Assembly: GCA_029570245.1 (NCBI GenBank)
Contig: JAKQSH010000370.1
Coordinates: 1-19,992 of the forward strand
Reading direction: 5' to 3'
DNA: 19,992 nucleotides
Source: Deltaproteobacteria bacterium
GTDB lineage: Bacteria > Myxococcota_A > SURF-8
How positions within the stretch are numbered: the first letter of the stretch is position 1; each line of letters starts with the position of its first letter. Below, one piece after another: positions 14,697 through 19,992 of the stretch. The position numbers and the translations under genes were made by a program. Below the pieces are notes generated by a model. The model was not told where the DNA came from and did no database searches. It was given only the letters and a program-made list of their open reading frames with translations.

Positions 14697-15641
14697 ATGT
14701 CCATTACCCCCGCAATGATTAAGGAACTGCGCGAAAGAACCGCAGCCGGCATGCTCGACTGCAAAAAAGCTCTCGAAGAGGCCGCAGGCGACATCGAACA
14801 GGCCATCGACATTCTGCGCACAAAAGGTCTGGCCGCAGCAGCCAAAAAACAGGGCCGTATCAGCTCCGAAGGCCTGGTCGTTCATTACATGAGCAACGAC
14901 CGCAAGCTCGGAACTCTGTTCGAAATCAACTGCGAAACCGACTTTGTAGCCAAGAATAACGATTTCAAGAAGCTGTGCAACGATCTGGTGCTGCACGTCG
15001 CCAAAAACGATCCTTCAGGCCTGGAAGACGGAGCCAGACCGCTGATGGAACAGAACCTTCTCGACACCGGCCTCAAGGTCAAAGATGTGATTATGAGCGC
15101 CACCGCCACCATCGGCGAAAAGATTTCTCCGCGCCGCTTCGTGCGCTGGGAAACCGAGGGCTTCAACGTCATCGACGTATACATTCACGGACCCGGCAGA
15201 ATCGGAATCATGGTAGAGCTGACCTGCGGCAAGGAAGCTTCGCGCACCAGCGAGGCCGTGATTGATTTCGCTCACAAATGCGCCATGCAGGTTGCCGCCG
15301 CCAAACCCGAAGCCGTAAAACGCGAGGACATCCCCGCCGATCTGATCGAACGTGAACGCGAAGTATACAACGAGCAGGTCAAAGAATCCGGCAAGCCGGA
15401 AGCCATCTGGGAAAAAATCGTTCAGGGCAAGCTTGAGAAGTTCTTCAAAGATGCATCCCTGCTGGAACAGCAGTGGGTTCACGACACCGACAAAACCGTC
15501 AGCCAGGTTCTTGTGGAACTGAGCAAGGCCGTCGGCGACAGCATCGGCATAAAACGCATTGTACGCTGGGAACTGGGCGAAGGTCTGCAGAAGCGCGTCC
15601 ACGATCTGGCCGCCGAAGTTGCGGAACAGCTCAACAAATAA
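14697..15641 (+). CDS. tsf: Elongation factor Ts
   Basis: The 314-aa protein begins 'SITPAMIKELRERTAAGMLDCKKAL', the N-terminal UBA-like domain, and carries the EF-Tu-contacting signature 'CETDFVAKN' near residues 80-88, followed by the dimerisation-type central and C-terminal parts. EF-Ts exchanges GDP for GTP on EF-Tu in the cytoplasm. It is somewhat longer than the E. coli protein (283 aa), mostly from inserts in the second half, for example 'AIWEKIVQGKLEKFFKDASLLEQQWV' from about residue 237. AGGAG at 14683-14687 precedes the ATG by 9 nt. The gene ends 19 bp before a strong terminator, so rpsB-tsf is a bicistronic unit. Confidence 0.98.
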   Translation: MSITPAMIKELRERTAAGMLDCKKALEEAAGDIEQAIDILRTKGLAAAAKKQGRISSEGLVVHYMSNDRKLGTLFEINCETDFVAKNNDFKKLCNDLVLHVAKNDPSGLEDGARPLMEQNLLDTGLKVKDVIMSATATIGEKISPRRFVRWETEGFNVIDVYIHGPGRIGIMVELTCGKEASRTSEAVIDFAHKCAMQVAAAKPEAVKREDIPADLIEREREVYNEQVKESGKPEAIWEKIVQGKLEKFFKDASLLEQQWVHDTDKTVSQVLVELSKAVGDSIGIKRIVRWELGEGLQKRVHDLAAEVAEQLNK

Positions 15642-15660
15642 GTTCGGTCGCATCATCAGT

Positions 15661-15694
15661 AAAAGCGCGTCGGAAGGCGCGCTTTTTTTATTTT
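15661..15694 (+). terminator. Rho-independent terminator of rpsB-tsf
   Basis: AAAAGCGCG (15661-15669) pairs with CGCGCTTTT (15678-15686) around an 8-nt loop and is followed by a T-rich run. Confidence 0.93.
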
Positions 15695-15754
15695 CCGGCT
15701 TTCTGCACGCGTGGACCGCAACGTGAATTTTTCGCCCGCTGTTGCATGAAAATC

Positions 15755-15805
15755 GGCAATCCGGGTTGCCTTCACAGGCTCAGTTGCAGACGGCGCCCTG
15801 TGAAG
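15755..15805. repeat. Two adjacent stem-loops, possible structured RNA
   Basis: Stem 1 is GGCAA (15755-15759) with TTGCC (15766-15770), loop TCCGGG. Stem 2 is the perfect 9-bp CTTCACAGG (15770-15778) with CCTGTGAAG (15797-15805), loop 18 nt. No T-tract follows on the plus strand. The element lies between the tsf terminator and the next promoter. Confidence 0.5.
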
Positions 15806-15897
15806 ATATTCACGGACATGTATGCGTTGTAACGGATTTGTTCAATTATATTGAGTGCCTGCGTTCGTTCACTGCAGCGAATAACGTTCACTGGCTA

Positions 15898-15925
15898 TTG
15901 CACAATTTCTTCAGAGGTCTACAAT
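15898..15925 (+). promoter_or_regulatory. Promoter of the HPAD-repeat protein gene
   Basis: TTGCAC (15898-15903), 16 bp, TACAAT (15920-15925, five of six consensus bases). The leader to the ATG at 15970 would be about 38 nt and ends in a strong AAGGAGG. Confidence 0.6.
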
Positions 15926-15969
15926 TTTCATCAGGTTGTGGTTCTTTCTACCGAAAAAGGAGGAATATG

Positions 15970-16812
15970 ATGAAAAAAGCAGCGCTTCTGTCGATGATTG
16001 TTATTGGTGCCTTCTGTCTCATGGGCTTCGGCCCCGGAGAGGTCACGGGCGACCGTCATCCGGCTGATTCCTACAACACCCACAGCGGCAGCCAGGGCCC
16101 CTGGGCCAAAAGCACCGCACGCGAAAGCATTCTGTCCAACAAACGCATGCCCGCAGGCGGAATGGGAGACGGAATGGATTTCGGCAACATGGGCATGCGC
16201 GGCGGCAACGGTCTGCGCAAGCTGGGTCCCAGCGCCGTCGGAAACTGGGACATGCATCCGGCTGACGAATACAACCGCAGCTGCCGTTACGGACAGTGCG
16301 CCACCGAAATCGTAAAGCCCACCGGCGCTCCCGCCGCAGGTATGGGCGGCGAAACCGGCCGCGACAAATATCTGAAGAAAGATAAAAAAGAGCAGTTCGG
16401 CTTCCATGCCGCCCAGGACCCGCGCACCGATCGCGACGATTACGGTTCACGCCCCAATGAAGGCCCGCGCGAAGATACGTCGGCCAAAAAATCGGAGAGC
16501 GGCAAAAAAGCCAAAAGCTCCGGCATCAGCCTTTCGGCCATGGACAAACTCGGACGCCACATCGTCACCAACACGCCGCATCCGGCTGACTCCTACAACA
16601 CCACCATGAAGGAATACCGCGAGCCGATGAAGATGATCGACCCGTCCAGAATGCCTTACAGGGTCTACAAAATGTTCAGCGGCAACAACACTCTCACCTA
16701 TACCCGCAACAGCGACAGCAGAACCGATTCCGACAAGGTCACAAACGCACCGGAAGAAGAAAAAAGCAGCCTGGACGGCCTGCGCAAAAAAACCTGGACA
16801 CTGCATCAGTAA
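15970..16812 (+). CDS. Exported protein with three HPAD[S/E]YN repeats, unknown function
   Basis: The 280-aa protein has a signal peptide (MKKAALLSMIVIGAFCLMGFG). C16 is not in a good lipobox, so it is probably released or periplasmic. The motif HPADSYNT occurs at residues 30-37 and 204-211 and as HPADEYNR at 96-103; copies one and three differ by a single silent base out of 24. Between copies lie a Met/Gly-rich stretch (60-81), a Lys-rich low-complexity stretch (134-141, 172-184) and 'NNTLTYTRN' near 239. The composition is hydrophilic and probably largely disordered. I do not recognise a family. AAGGAGG (15957-15963) sits 6 nt before this ATG; an ATG at 15967 is in frame but too close to it. 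A strong terminator follows, so it is a monocistronic gene. Confidence 0.85.
   Translation: MKKAALLSMIVIGAFCLMGFGPGEVTGDRHPADSYNTHSGSQGPWAKSTARESILSNKRMPAGGMGDGMDFGNMGMRGGNGLRKLGPSAVGNWDMHPADEYNRSCRYGQCATEIVKPTGAPAAGMGGETGRDKYLKKDKKEQFGFHAAQDPRTDRDDYGSRPNEGPREDTSAKKSESGKKAKSSGISLSAMDKLGRHIVTNTPHPADSYNTTMKEYREPMKMIDPSRMPYRVYKMFSGNNTLTYTRNSDSRTDSDKVTNAPEEEKSSLDGLRKKTWTLHQ
16057..16602 (+). repeat. Dispersed HPAD[S/E]YN coding repeats
   Basis: Three copies lie at 16057-16080, 16255-16278 and 16579-16602. The core CATCCGGCTGA is identical in all three at DNA level. Copies 1 and 3 differ by one T/C change at a third codon position. Confidence 0.9.
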
Positions 16813-16815
16813 GTT

Positions 16816-16856
16816 CACGGATAATTTGATTATCGACTGAAGGCAGCTTATCCGTG
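16816..16856 (+). repeat. 9-bp stem-loop just after the HPAD gene
   Basis: CACGGATAA (16816-16824) pairs perfectly with TTATCCGTG (16848-16856) around a 23-nt loop, 7 bp before the intrinsic terminator. It may shape the mRNA 3' end. Confidence 0.55.
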
Positions 16857-16863
16857 TCGGCAT

Positions 16864-16895
16864 AAGGCGGACATTTGAATGTCCGCCTTTTTTTG
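16864..16895 (+). terminator. Rho-independent terminator of the HPAD gene
   Basis: AAGGCGGACATT (16864-16875) pairs with AATGTCCGCCTT (16878-16889), followed by a run of Ts to 16894. Confidence 0.94.
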
Positions 16896-16896
16896 T

Positions 16897-16925
16897 TTGC
16901 ATTCCATGAGAAGTTTGTCTATAGT
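16897..16925 (+). promoter_or_regulatory. Promoter of the metallothionein-like gene
   Basis: TTGCAT (16897-16902), 17 bp, TATAGT (16920-16925, five of six consensus bases). The leader to the ATG at 16962 is about 30 nt and includes AAGGAAG. Confidence 0.65.
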
Positions 16926-16961
16926 CATAGTTGTGTATAACTGCTTTTTGAAGGAAGCGAC

Positions 16962-17252
16962 ATGAAAAAGTACATTATTTCGATTCTGAGTGTGTCAGCC
17001 TTTGTGCTGGCGCTTGTTTCCGTAAACGCCTATGCAGGCTGTCCATATGCCGACGCAGCCAAAGCCGACAAGTCGGCCAAAGTCGAAGGCGGAGACTGCG
17101 GCGGTTGTCCGCATGCCAAAGCCGAATCCGACAAGGCCGCCTCCGGCTGTCCCTGTATGGGAGAAGACGGCAAGTGCAACTGCGCGGGCGACTGCAAGTG
17201 CAAAGGCGAGGAAGGCTGCAAATGCGACAAGGGAGCCGGAGCGGCCAGATAA
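16962..17252 (+). CDS. Small exported Cys-rich, metallothionein-like protein
   Basis: The 96-aa protein has a clear Sec signal peptide (hydrophobic residues 5-21, AYAG cleavage around residue 25). The mature part of about 71 residues has 11 cysteines: GCPYAD, DCGGCPHAK, GCPCMG, KCNCAG, DCKCKG and GCKCDK. Four C-x-C pairs plus many Lys, Gly and Asp and no aromatic residues apart from one Tyr make it resemble a metallothionein, which binds Zn, Cd or Cu through thiolates. Normal bacterial metallothioneins are cytosolic, so the signal peptide is odd. It has its own promoter and a strong terminator, so it is expressed alone. The metal permease/HMA gene lies about 3.4 kb upstream. Function is inferred, not proven; disulfide formation in the periplasm is the alternative. 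Confidence 0.85.
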   Translation: MKKYIISILSVSAFVLALVSVNAYAGCPYADAAKADKSAKVEGGDCGGCPHAKAESDKAASGCPCMGEDGKCNCAGDCKCKGEEGCKCDKGAGAAR

Positions 17253-17277
17253 CTTGAAATTACATGTTTTTTTCGTG

Positions 17278-17320
17278 TACGCCGGAACGCTGCATGAAGT
17301 CGTTCCGGCGTATTTTTTTG
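17278..17320 (+). terminator. Rho-independent terminator of the metallothionein-like gene
   Basis: TACGCCGGAACG (17278-17289) pairs with CGTTCCGGCGTA (17301-17312) around an 11-nt loop, followed by seven Ts. Confidence 0.94.
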
Positions 17321-17355
17321 CAGCAGCGCAAAGCCGTTCCGTCTGTCCTTAAAAA

Positions 17356-17385
17356 TTGCAAAAACCGCTCCATATTGTGTATCAT
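17356..17385 (+). promoter_or_regulatory. Promoter of the DHH phosphoesterase gene
   Basis: TTGCAA (17356-17361), 18 bp, TATCAT (17380-17385, five of six consensus bases). The leader to the ATG at 17432 is about 40 nt. Confidence 0.55.
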
Positions 17386-17431
17386 TAAAAAAGGACGGAT
17401 CGCAAATCTGACACAGTACGGAACGGAACGA

Positions 17432-18457
17432 ATGCTTGTTTCAAAAAAAACACTGCGCATGCTGGAATTGCTCAAAACGCGCCTGAAACCCGGCATGAAG
17501 GCGCTTATAGCTCTGCACGACAACCCCGACCCCGACTGCATGGCCGCCGCCCTGTGCATGAAAAAAATCTTCGAGATTTCATACGGGGTCTCAAGCGTCA
17601 TGGCCTGCGGCGGTATTCTGGGCCGCACCGAAAACCGCGCCATGGCCGAACTTTGCGGAATCACACTGCAAAGCGCATCGTCGGTGCGCATAAGCGATTT
17701 TGATTTTCTGCTTACGGTTGACAGCCAGCCCGGAGCCGGAAACACTTTTGTAACGCGCGAAGCTGCGGTGGACATGGTGCTGGATCATCATCCGAGCCAG
17801 CCCGCAACGCGCCGCGTGCCCATGGTCGATATCCGCACCTCTTACGGTGCAAGCACCACACTGGCGCTTGAATATCTGCTGGCGCACCGCCTGGAGCCCG
17901 ACCGACGCGAAGCCACCGCGCTGTTTTATGCGCTCAAAAGCGAAACTCAGGACCTGGGGCGCGAATCCTGCCCGGCGGATCGGCGGGCTTATTTTTATCT
18001 TTTCAGGCGTATCGACTTCAAACTGCTCTACGGCATCGTAAACGCCAAGCTTTCGCGCAACTACTTCCGCACGCTTTTCAAAGGGCTTGAAAACGCGCGC
18101 ATTCACAACGACGTGCTCATCAGCAGCCTGGGCGAACTGGAGGCGCCGGATCATGTTTCCGAAAGCGCCGACTGGCTGCTGCGCCTTAAAGATATAAAAT
18201 GGACTCTGCTGACCGGCGTCTGGCGCGACACGGCATATGTTTCTATCCGCACCAGCGAGCGCGAAGCCAATGCCGGCGGCGTCGTTCAGCAACTGGTGGC
18301 GGGACTCGGTTCCGGCGGCGGTCACGAAATGATGGCCGGGGCGCAGATCGACCTTAAAACAGCCGCTCTTGCATATGAGGCGCTTTTCGAGGAATTGCAG
18401 CAGCGTTTTCTTAAAATAATGCGCAAGCGCAGTCCGGGAGCGGATTTGCTGAAATAA
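17432..18457 (+). CDS. DHH/DHHA1-family phosphoesterase (NrnA-like)
   Basis: The 341-aa cytoplasmic protein has the DHH catalytic motifs: H29-x-N31-x-D33-x-D35 (HDNPDPDC), D97 in 'VDSQPG', and D118-H119-H120. The C-terminal DHHA1 domain has GGGHEMMAG (295-303). By family knowledge such manganese-dependent enzymes cleave short oligonucleotides, pAp or cyclic dinucleotides (NrnA and GdpP-like groups); no PAS or GGDEF part is present, so NrnA-like nanoRNase is the best guess. I took the ATG at 17432, since the longer ORF from 17264 starts inside the upstream terminator. The Shine-Dalgarno is weak (GGAACG). 'ETQDLGR' (171-177) is typical of the DHH family. The gene has its own promoter and converges with the CAP gene, with only three bases between the stop codons. 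Confidence 0.9.
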   Translation: MLVSKKTLRMLELLKTRLKPGMKALIALHDNPDPDCMAAALCMKKIFEISYGVSSVMACGGILGRTENRAMAELCGITLQSASSVRISDFDFLLTVDSQPGAGNTFVTREAAVDMVLDHHPSQPATRRVPMVDIRTSYGASTTLALEYLLAHRLEPDRREATALFYALKSETQDLGRESCPADRRAYFYLFRRIDFKLLYGIVNAKLSRNYFRTLFKGLENARIHNDVLISSLGELEAPDHVSESADWLLRLKDIKWTLLTGVWRDTAYVSIRTSEREANAGGVVQQLVAGLGSGGGHEMMAGAQIDLKTAALAYEALFEELQQRFLKIMRKRSPGADLLK

Positions 18458-18460
18458 TGG

Positions 18461-19663
18461 TTATTTTAAGCGCGGATCGTAGATTTCGGCGAAAAGCTGC
18501 ACCAGAAACCACTGGCCGTTTTCATTGACCGCCACACCTGTCCCGCAGGCGTTGAAGCCTCCATCCAGCATGTTATAACGATGCGAAGGGCTGTTCCAGA
18601 GCTTGAGAACAATGTCTTCGGCTTTGGGACCATGCGCCAGATTCTCACCGAAGCGCACAAAGCGCACTCCGCTGCGCTCTATACGGTCGCGCGGGCCTTC
18701 CGCGTTGCTTTCGTGCGCAAAACTGCCGCCAGAGGCCATTTCGGCGGCCAGACGGGCTGCAACTTCGTCCAGACGCGGATCGGCAGCCAGCGGGGCCAGC
18801 TGATATTCCACGCGCAGACGGTTGATCCAGTTCAGGTATGCCGACTTCATATCGGAGGCCTCAACCGTCCGGAACGGTTCCAGCGAAGGTATCCAGGTTT
18901 TTGAATTCTTTTCGACTTCTATCGGCATCGTGGCTACCGGCACCGGCCCGCTTGCGCCAAGTTCAACCAGTTGCAGCGTATACATGCCTTTGCGGAGCAG
19001 TTTGAATTCGCAGGAGATCGCACCGGATGCGATGCGCATTGGCTTCCGCATGAAAACCGAGCCGTCCGGGTGCGCCAGAAAAAACAGGAAATCGCTGTTG
19101 TTGCGCACAATACCGTCCACAATCAGATTGCGCCTTAAACTGGTGAAACGTGGGATCGGAGCGGGGTCGATACTGCGGTAACTCAAAATAAGCACCGCCA
19201 CGAAGCCGTTTCCGACTTTTTCGACGCCTGCGCCCATGTGCGTCCAGCCGCCCCGGCTGCGGCCTTCCGCCCACTGGCCGAATATGGCCGTGAGCTTTTC
19301 GAGCGTAGCCGCCGAGGCGAAACCCGCCAAGCTGCGGTCGTCGCCTATGCCGTACTCAAGCAGCCAGCTTTTCACGTCGCGCGCCGCTTCCCGTTTTCTT
19401 TCTTCCGGGCTCAAACCGGCCAGATGTCGCGCCCGTCCGGCGGCGGCAAAGGAAAGTCCGCGATCGACCAGCGGCAGCGGACGCCCGGCGGCGACGAATT
19501 TCTGCCGGATTTCGTCAGTCAGAACCGATATGTCAAGCTGCTTATCCCCTGCCGGATAACGCGCCGGATAATAAAATGCGCCGAACGGAGTCTGCTGTGC
19601 CGCAAGCGGCGGGCATAGAAGGATCAGAACGGCTGCAAGCATGCAGAAAGTGAAAATACGCAT
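18461..19663 (-). CDS. Exported CAP-superfamily protein with two CAP-like domains
   Basis: The 400-aa protein starts with a Sec signal peptide, likely cleaved after residue 22 (LAAQQ). The C-terminal CAP/SCP domain (about 270-400) has the conserved 'NRLRVEYQLAPLAADPRLDEVAA', FAHE (H317), GENLA (E340) and SPSHRYNML (H361), so the usual His/Glu pocket is intact. The N-terminal part (about 44-165) has the same layout, 'RPLPLVDRGLSFAAAGRARHLAGL' then 'THMGAGVEKVGNGFVAVLILSY', but lacks the histidine/glutamate pattern. It looks like a degenerate second CAP. The middle (about 175-250) is strand-rich, possibly an Ig-like insert. CAP proteins are secreted and act on surfaces or lipids; the function here is unknown. 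No clear Shine-Dalgarno, only GGGAAAAAAA upstream. Confidence 0.9.
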   Translation of the reverse strand: MRIFTFCMLAAVLILLCPPLAAQQTPFGAFYYPARYPAGDKQLDISVLTDEIRQKFVAAGRPLPLVDRGLSFAAAGRARHLAGLSPEERKREAARDVKSWLLEYGIGDDRSLAGFASAATLEKLTAIFGQWAEGRSRGGWTHMGAGVEKVGNGFVAVLILSYRSIDPAPIPRFTSLRRNLIVDGIVRNNSDFLFFLAHPDGSVFMRKPMRIASGAISCEFKLLRKGMYTLQLVELGASGPVPVATMPIEVEKNSKTWIPSLEPFRTVEASDMKSAYLNWINRLRVEYQLAPLAADPRLDEVAARLAAEMASGGSFAHESNAEGPRDRIERSGVRFVRFGENLAHGPKAEDIVLKLWNSPSHRYNMLDGGFNACGTGVAVNENGQWFLVQLFAEIYDPRLK

Positions 19664-19710
19664 CGTTTTTTTCCCGGATTCCGGCTTGAACTGCGCCGGA
19701 TTTCTGCCGC

Positions 19711-19740
19711 ATAATATACACCAGAATACTCCGGCAGCAA
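19711..19740 (-). promoter_or_regulatory. Promoter of the CAP protein gene
   Basis: On the minus strand TTGCTG (19735-19740) is followed by TATTAT (19711-19716) at 18 bp, or by TATATT (19713-19718) at 16 bp. The leader to the ATG at 19663 would be about 40 nt. Confidence 0.45.
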
Positions 19741-19776
19741 AAAGACGGCGGCGGATTATGGCACTGCATCCGTCAT

Positions 19777-19802
19777 AAAAGCGTTCATGTGTCCGCTTTT
19801 TT
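19777..19802 (+). terminator. Weak intrinsic-terminator-like hairpin before the PqqD-like gene
   Basis: AAAAGCG (19777-19783) pairs with CGCTTTT (19794-19800) around a 10-nt loop and ends in six Ts. No plus-strand gene is directly upstream, so it may insulate against read-through from the convergent DHH gene or end an unseen short transcript. Confidence 0.4.
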
Positions 19803-19804
19803 AT

Positions 19805-19832
19805 TTGACCCCGGCTCCGCAGCGCATTTAAA
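19805..19832 (+). promoter_or_regulatory. Promoter of the PqqD-like gene
   Basis: TTGACC (19805-19810, five of six consensus bases), 16 bp, TTTAAA (19827-19832). The predicted leader is under 20 nt. It starts right after the hairpin at 19777-19802. Confidence 0.5.
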
Positions 19833-19856
19833 CTTCAGGACGGAGCGCGACAGAAA

Positions 19857-19992
19857 ATGAACTATTCTCTTTCGGACAGCATATCATACCGCATCTACGG
19901 CGAATTCACCGTGCTGCTGGACCACGCCACAGGGCGCGTCATGCGCATGAACCGCAGCGCCGGTCTGCTCATAACGCGCCTGGACAAAGGCG
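19857..19992 (+). CDS. PqqD-like protein, N-terminal part, cut by window edge
   Basis: The 45 visible codons read MNYSLSDSISYRIYGEFTVL, then 'LDHATGRVMRMNRSAGLLITRLDKG'. The pattern of a strand pair, 'LD-x-x-x-G-x-x-x-x-(L/M)N-x-(S/T)A', then 'I-x-x-x-(L/I)-(D/E)-x-G' is that of PqqD-type domains, which bind leader peptides of ribosomally made peptides and hand them to radical SAM enzymes. Members also occur as stand-alone proteins of unknown role. GGAG (19842-19845) lies 11 nt before the ATG, a loose spacing. The gene leaves the window, so any partner enzyme cannot be seen. Confidence 0.6.
   Translation, partial: MNYSLSDSISYRIYGEFTVLLDHATGRVMRMNRSAGLLITRLDKG

Larger units (their letters stand above)
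15642..15969. other. Intergenic interval with terminator, stem-loops and promoter
   Basis: This 328-bp gap between tsf and the HPAD-repeat gene holds the tsf terminator, two adjacent stem-loops at 15755-15805 and a promoter at 15898-15925. I see no coding sequence: an ORF that reads upstream from the HPAD gene has no start signal and would run through these elements. Confidence 0.6.

Noticed and set aside
15742..15969. Upstream extension of the HPAD gene to 15742
   Set aside because: It would bury a strong Shine-Dalgarno and a signal peptide and would run through two hairpins and a promoter; the start at 15970 is better.
17264..17431. Upstream extension of the DHH gene
   Set aside because: It begins inside the terminator of the metallothionein-like gene; the conserved domain starts only after the ATG at 17432.
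18410..18440. Hairpin-like TGCGC/GCGCA near the end of the DHH gene as a terminator for the CAP gene
   Set aside because: The loop would be only two bases and the U-run is interrupted. It lies in coding sequence and is not convincing.

Overview
The window is a compact, moderately GC-rich bacterial chromosome segment, apart from an AT-rich gap at about 1.6-1.95 kb. It carries 17 genes I consider probable or certain, two of them cut by the window edges. The organism looks diderm: it encodes a class A penicillin-binding protein, lipobox lipoproteins, an SBP_bac_5-type extracytoplasmic protein and many Sec signal peptides. rpsB and tsf show a core chromosomal locus. There are no tRNA, rRNA, transposase, phage or CRISPR signatures. 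I cannot assign the phylum from sequence reading alone. The Cys-rich 'DxDC' lipoproteins, CAP protein, Ycf46-like AAA protein and PqqD-like protein would fit a little-characterised lineage (Myxococcota/Desulfobacterota-like, Riflebacteria or Lentisphaerota are guesses).

Left part (1-4.26 kb, all minus strand): the N-terminal part of a ketopantoate reductase; a Cys-rich ORF that may be 5'-truncated; a Cys-rich lipoprotein with two tandem repeats and a (Gly-Glu)8 linker encoded by a hexanucleotide microsatellite; a 380-bp AT-rich gap with two sigma70-like promoters; then a two-gene operon of a Ycf46-like AAA+ ATPase and an SdiA-regulated/phytase-like lipoprotein. Centre left (4.48-12.08 kb, plus strand): a tightly packed run starting with the cell-wall synthase PBP1A. 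It is followed by a beta-propeller-like exported protein, an orphan peptide-binding-like protein, a two-TM sensor-like protein without an output domain, a YitT-family membrane protein and a PAP2 phosphatase. The first three junctions overlap (TAATG, close coupling, GTGA), so these look like one envelope-related transcription unit.

Centre right (12.2-17.3 kb): an SO_0444-type metal-efflux permease with a C-terminal HMA metal-binding domain that also has its own Shine-Dalgarno and ATG; rpsB-tsf with a structured leader and a clean terminator; a secreted protein with three HPAD[S/E]YN repeats; and a small exported Cys-rich metallothionein-like protein. Right part (17.4-20 kb): a DHH/DHHA1 phosphoesterase converges with an exported tandem-CAP-domain protein, and the edge cuts a PqqD-like gene that may open a peptide-modification cluster.

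Most interesting points: the permease-chaperone fusion with a possible internal start; the exported metallothionein-like protein; the HPAD repeat protein flanked by 9-bp stem-loops; the orphan envelope genes behind PBP1A; the tandem CAP protein; and the PqqD-like gene at the right edge. A separate pattern is that four promoters in the right half share a TTGCA -35 element.
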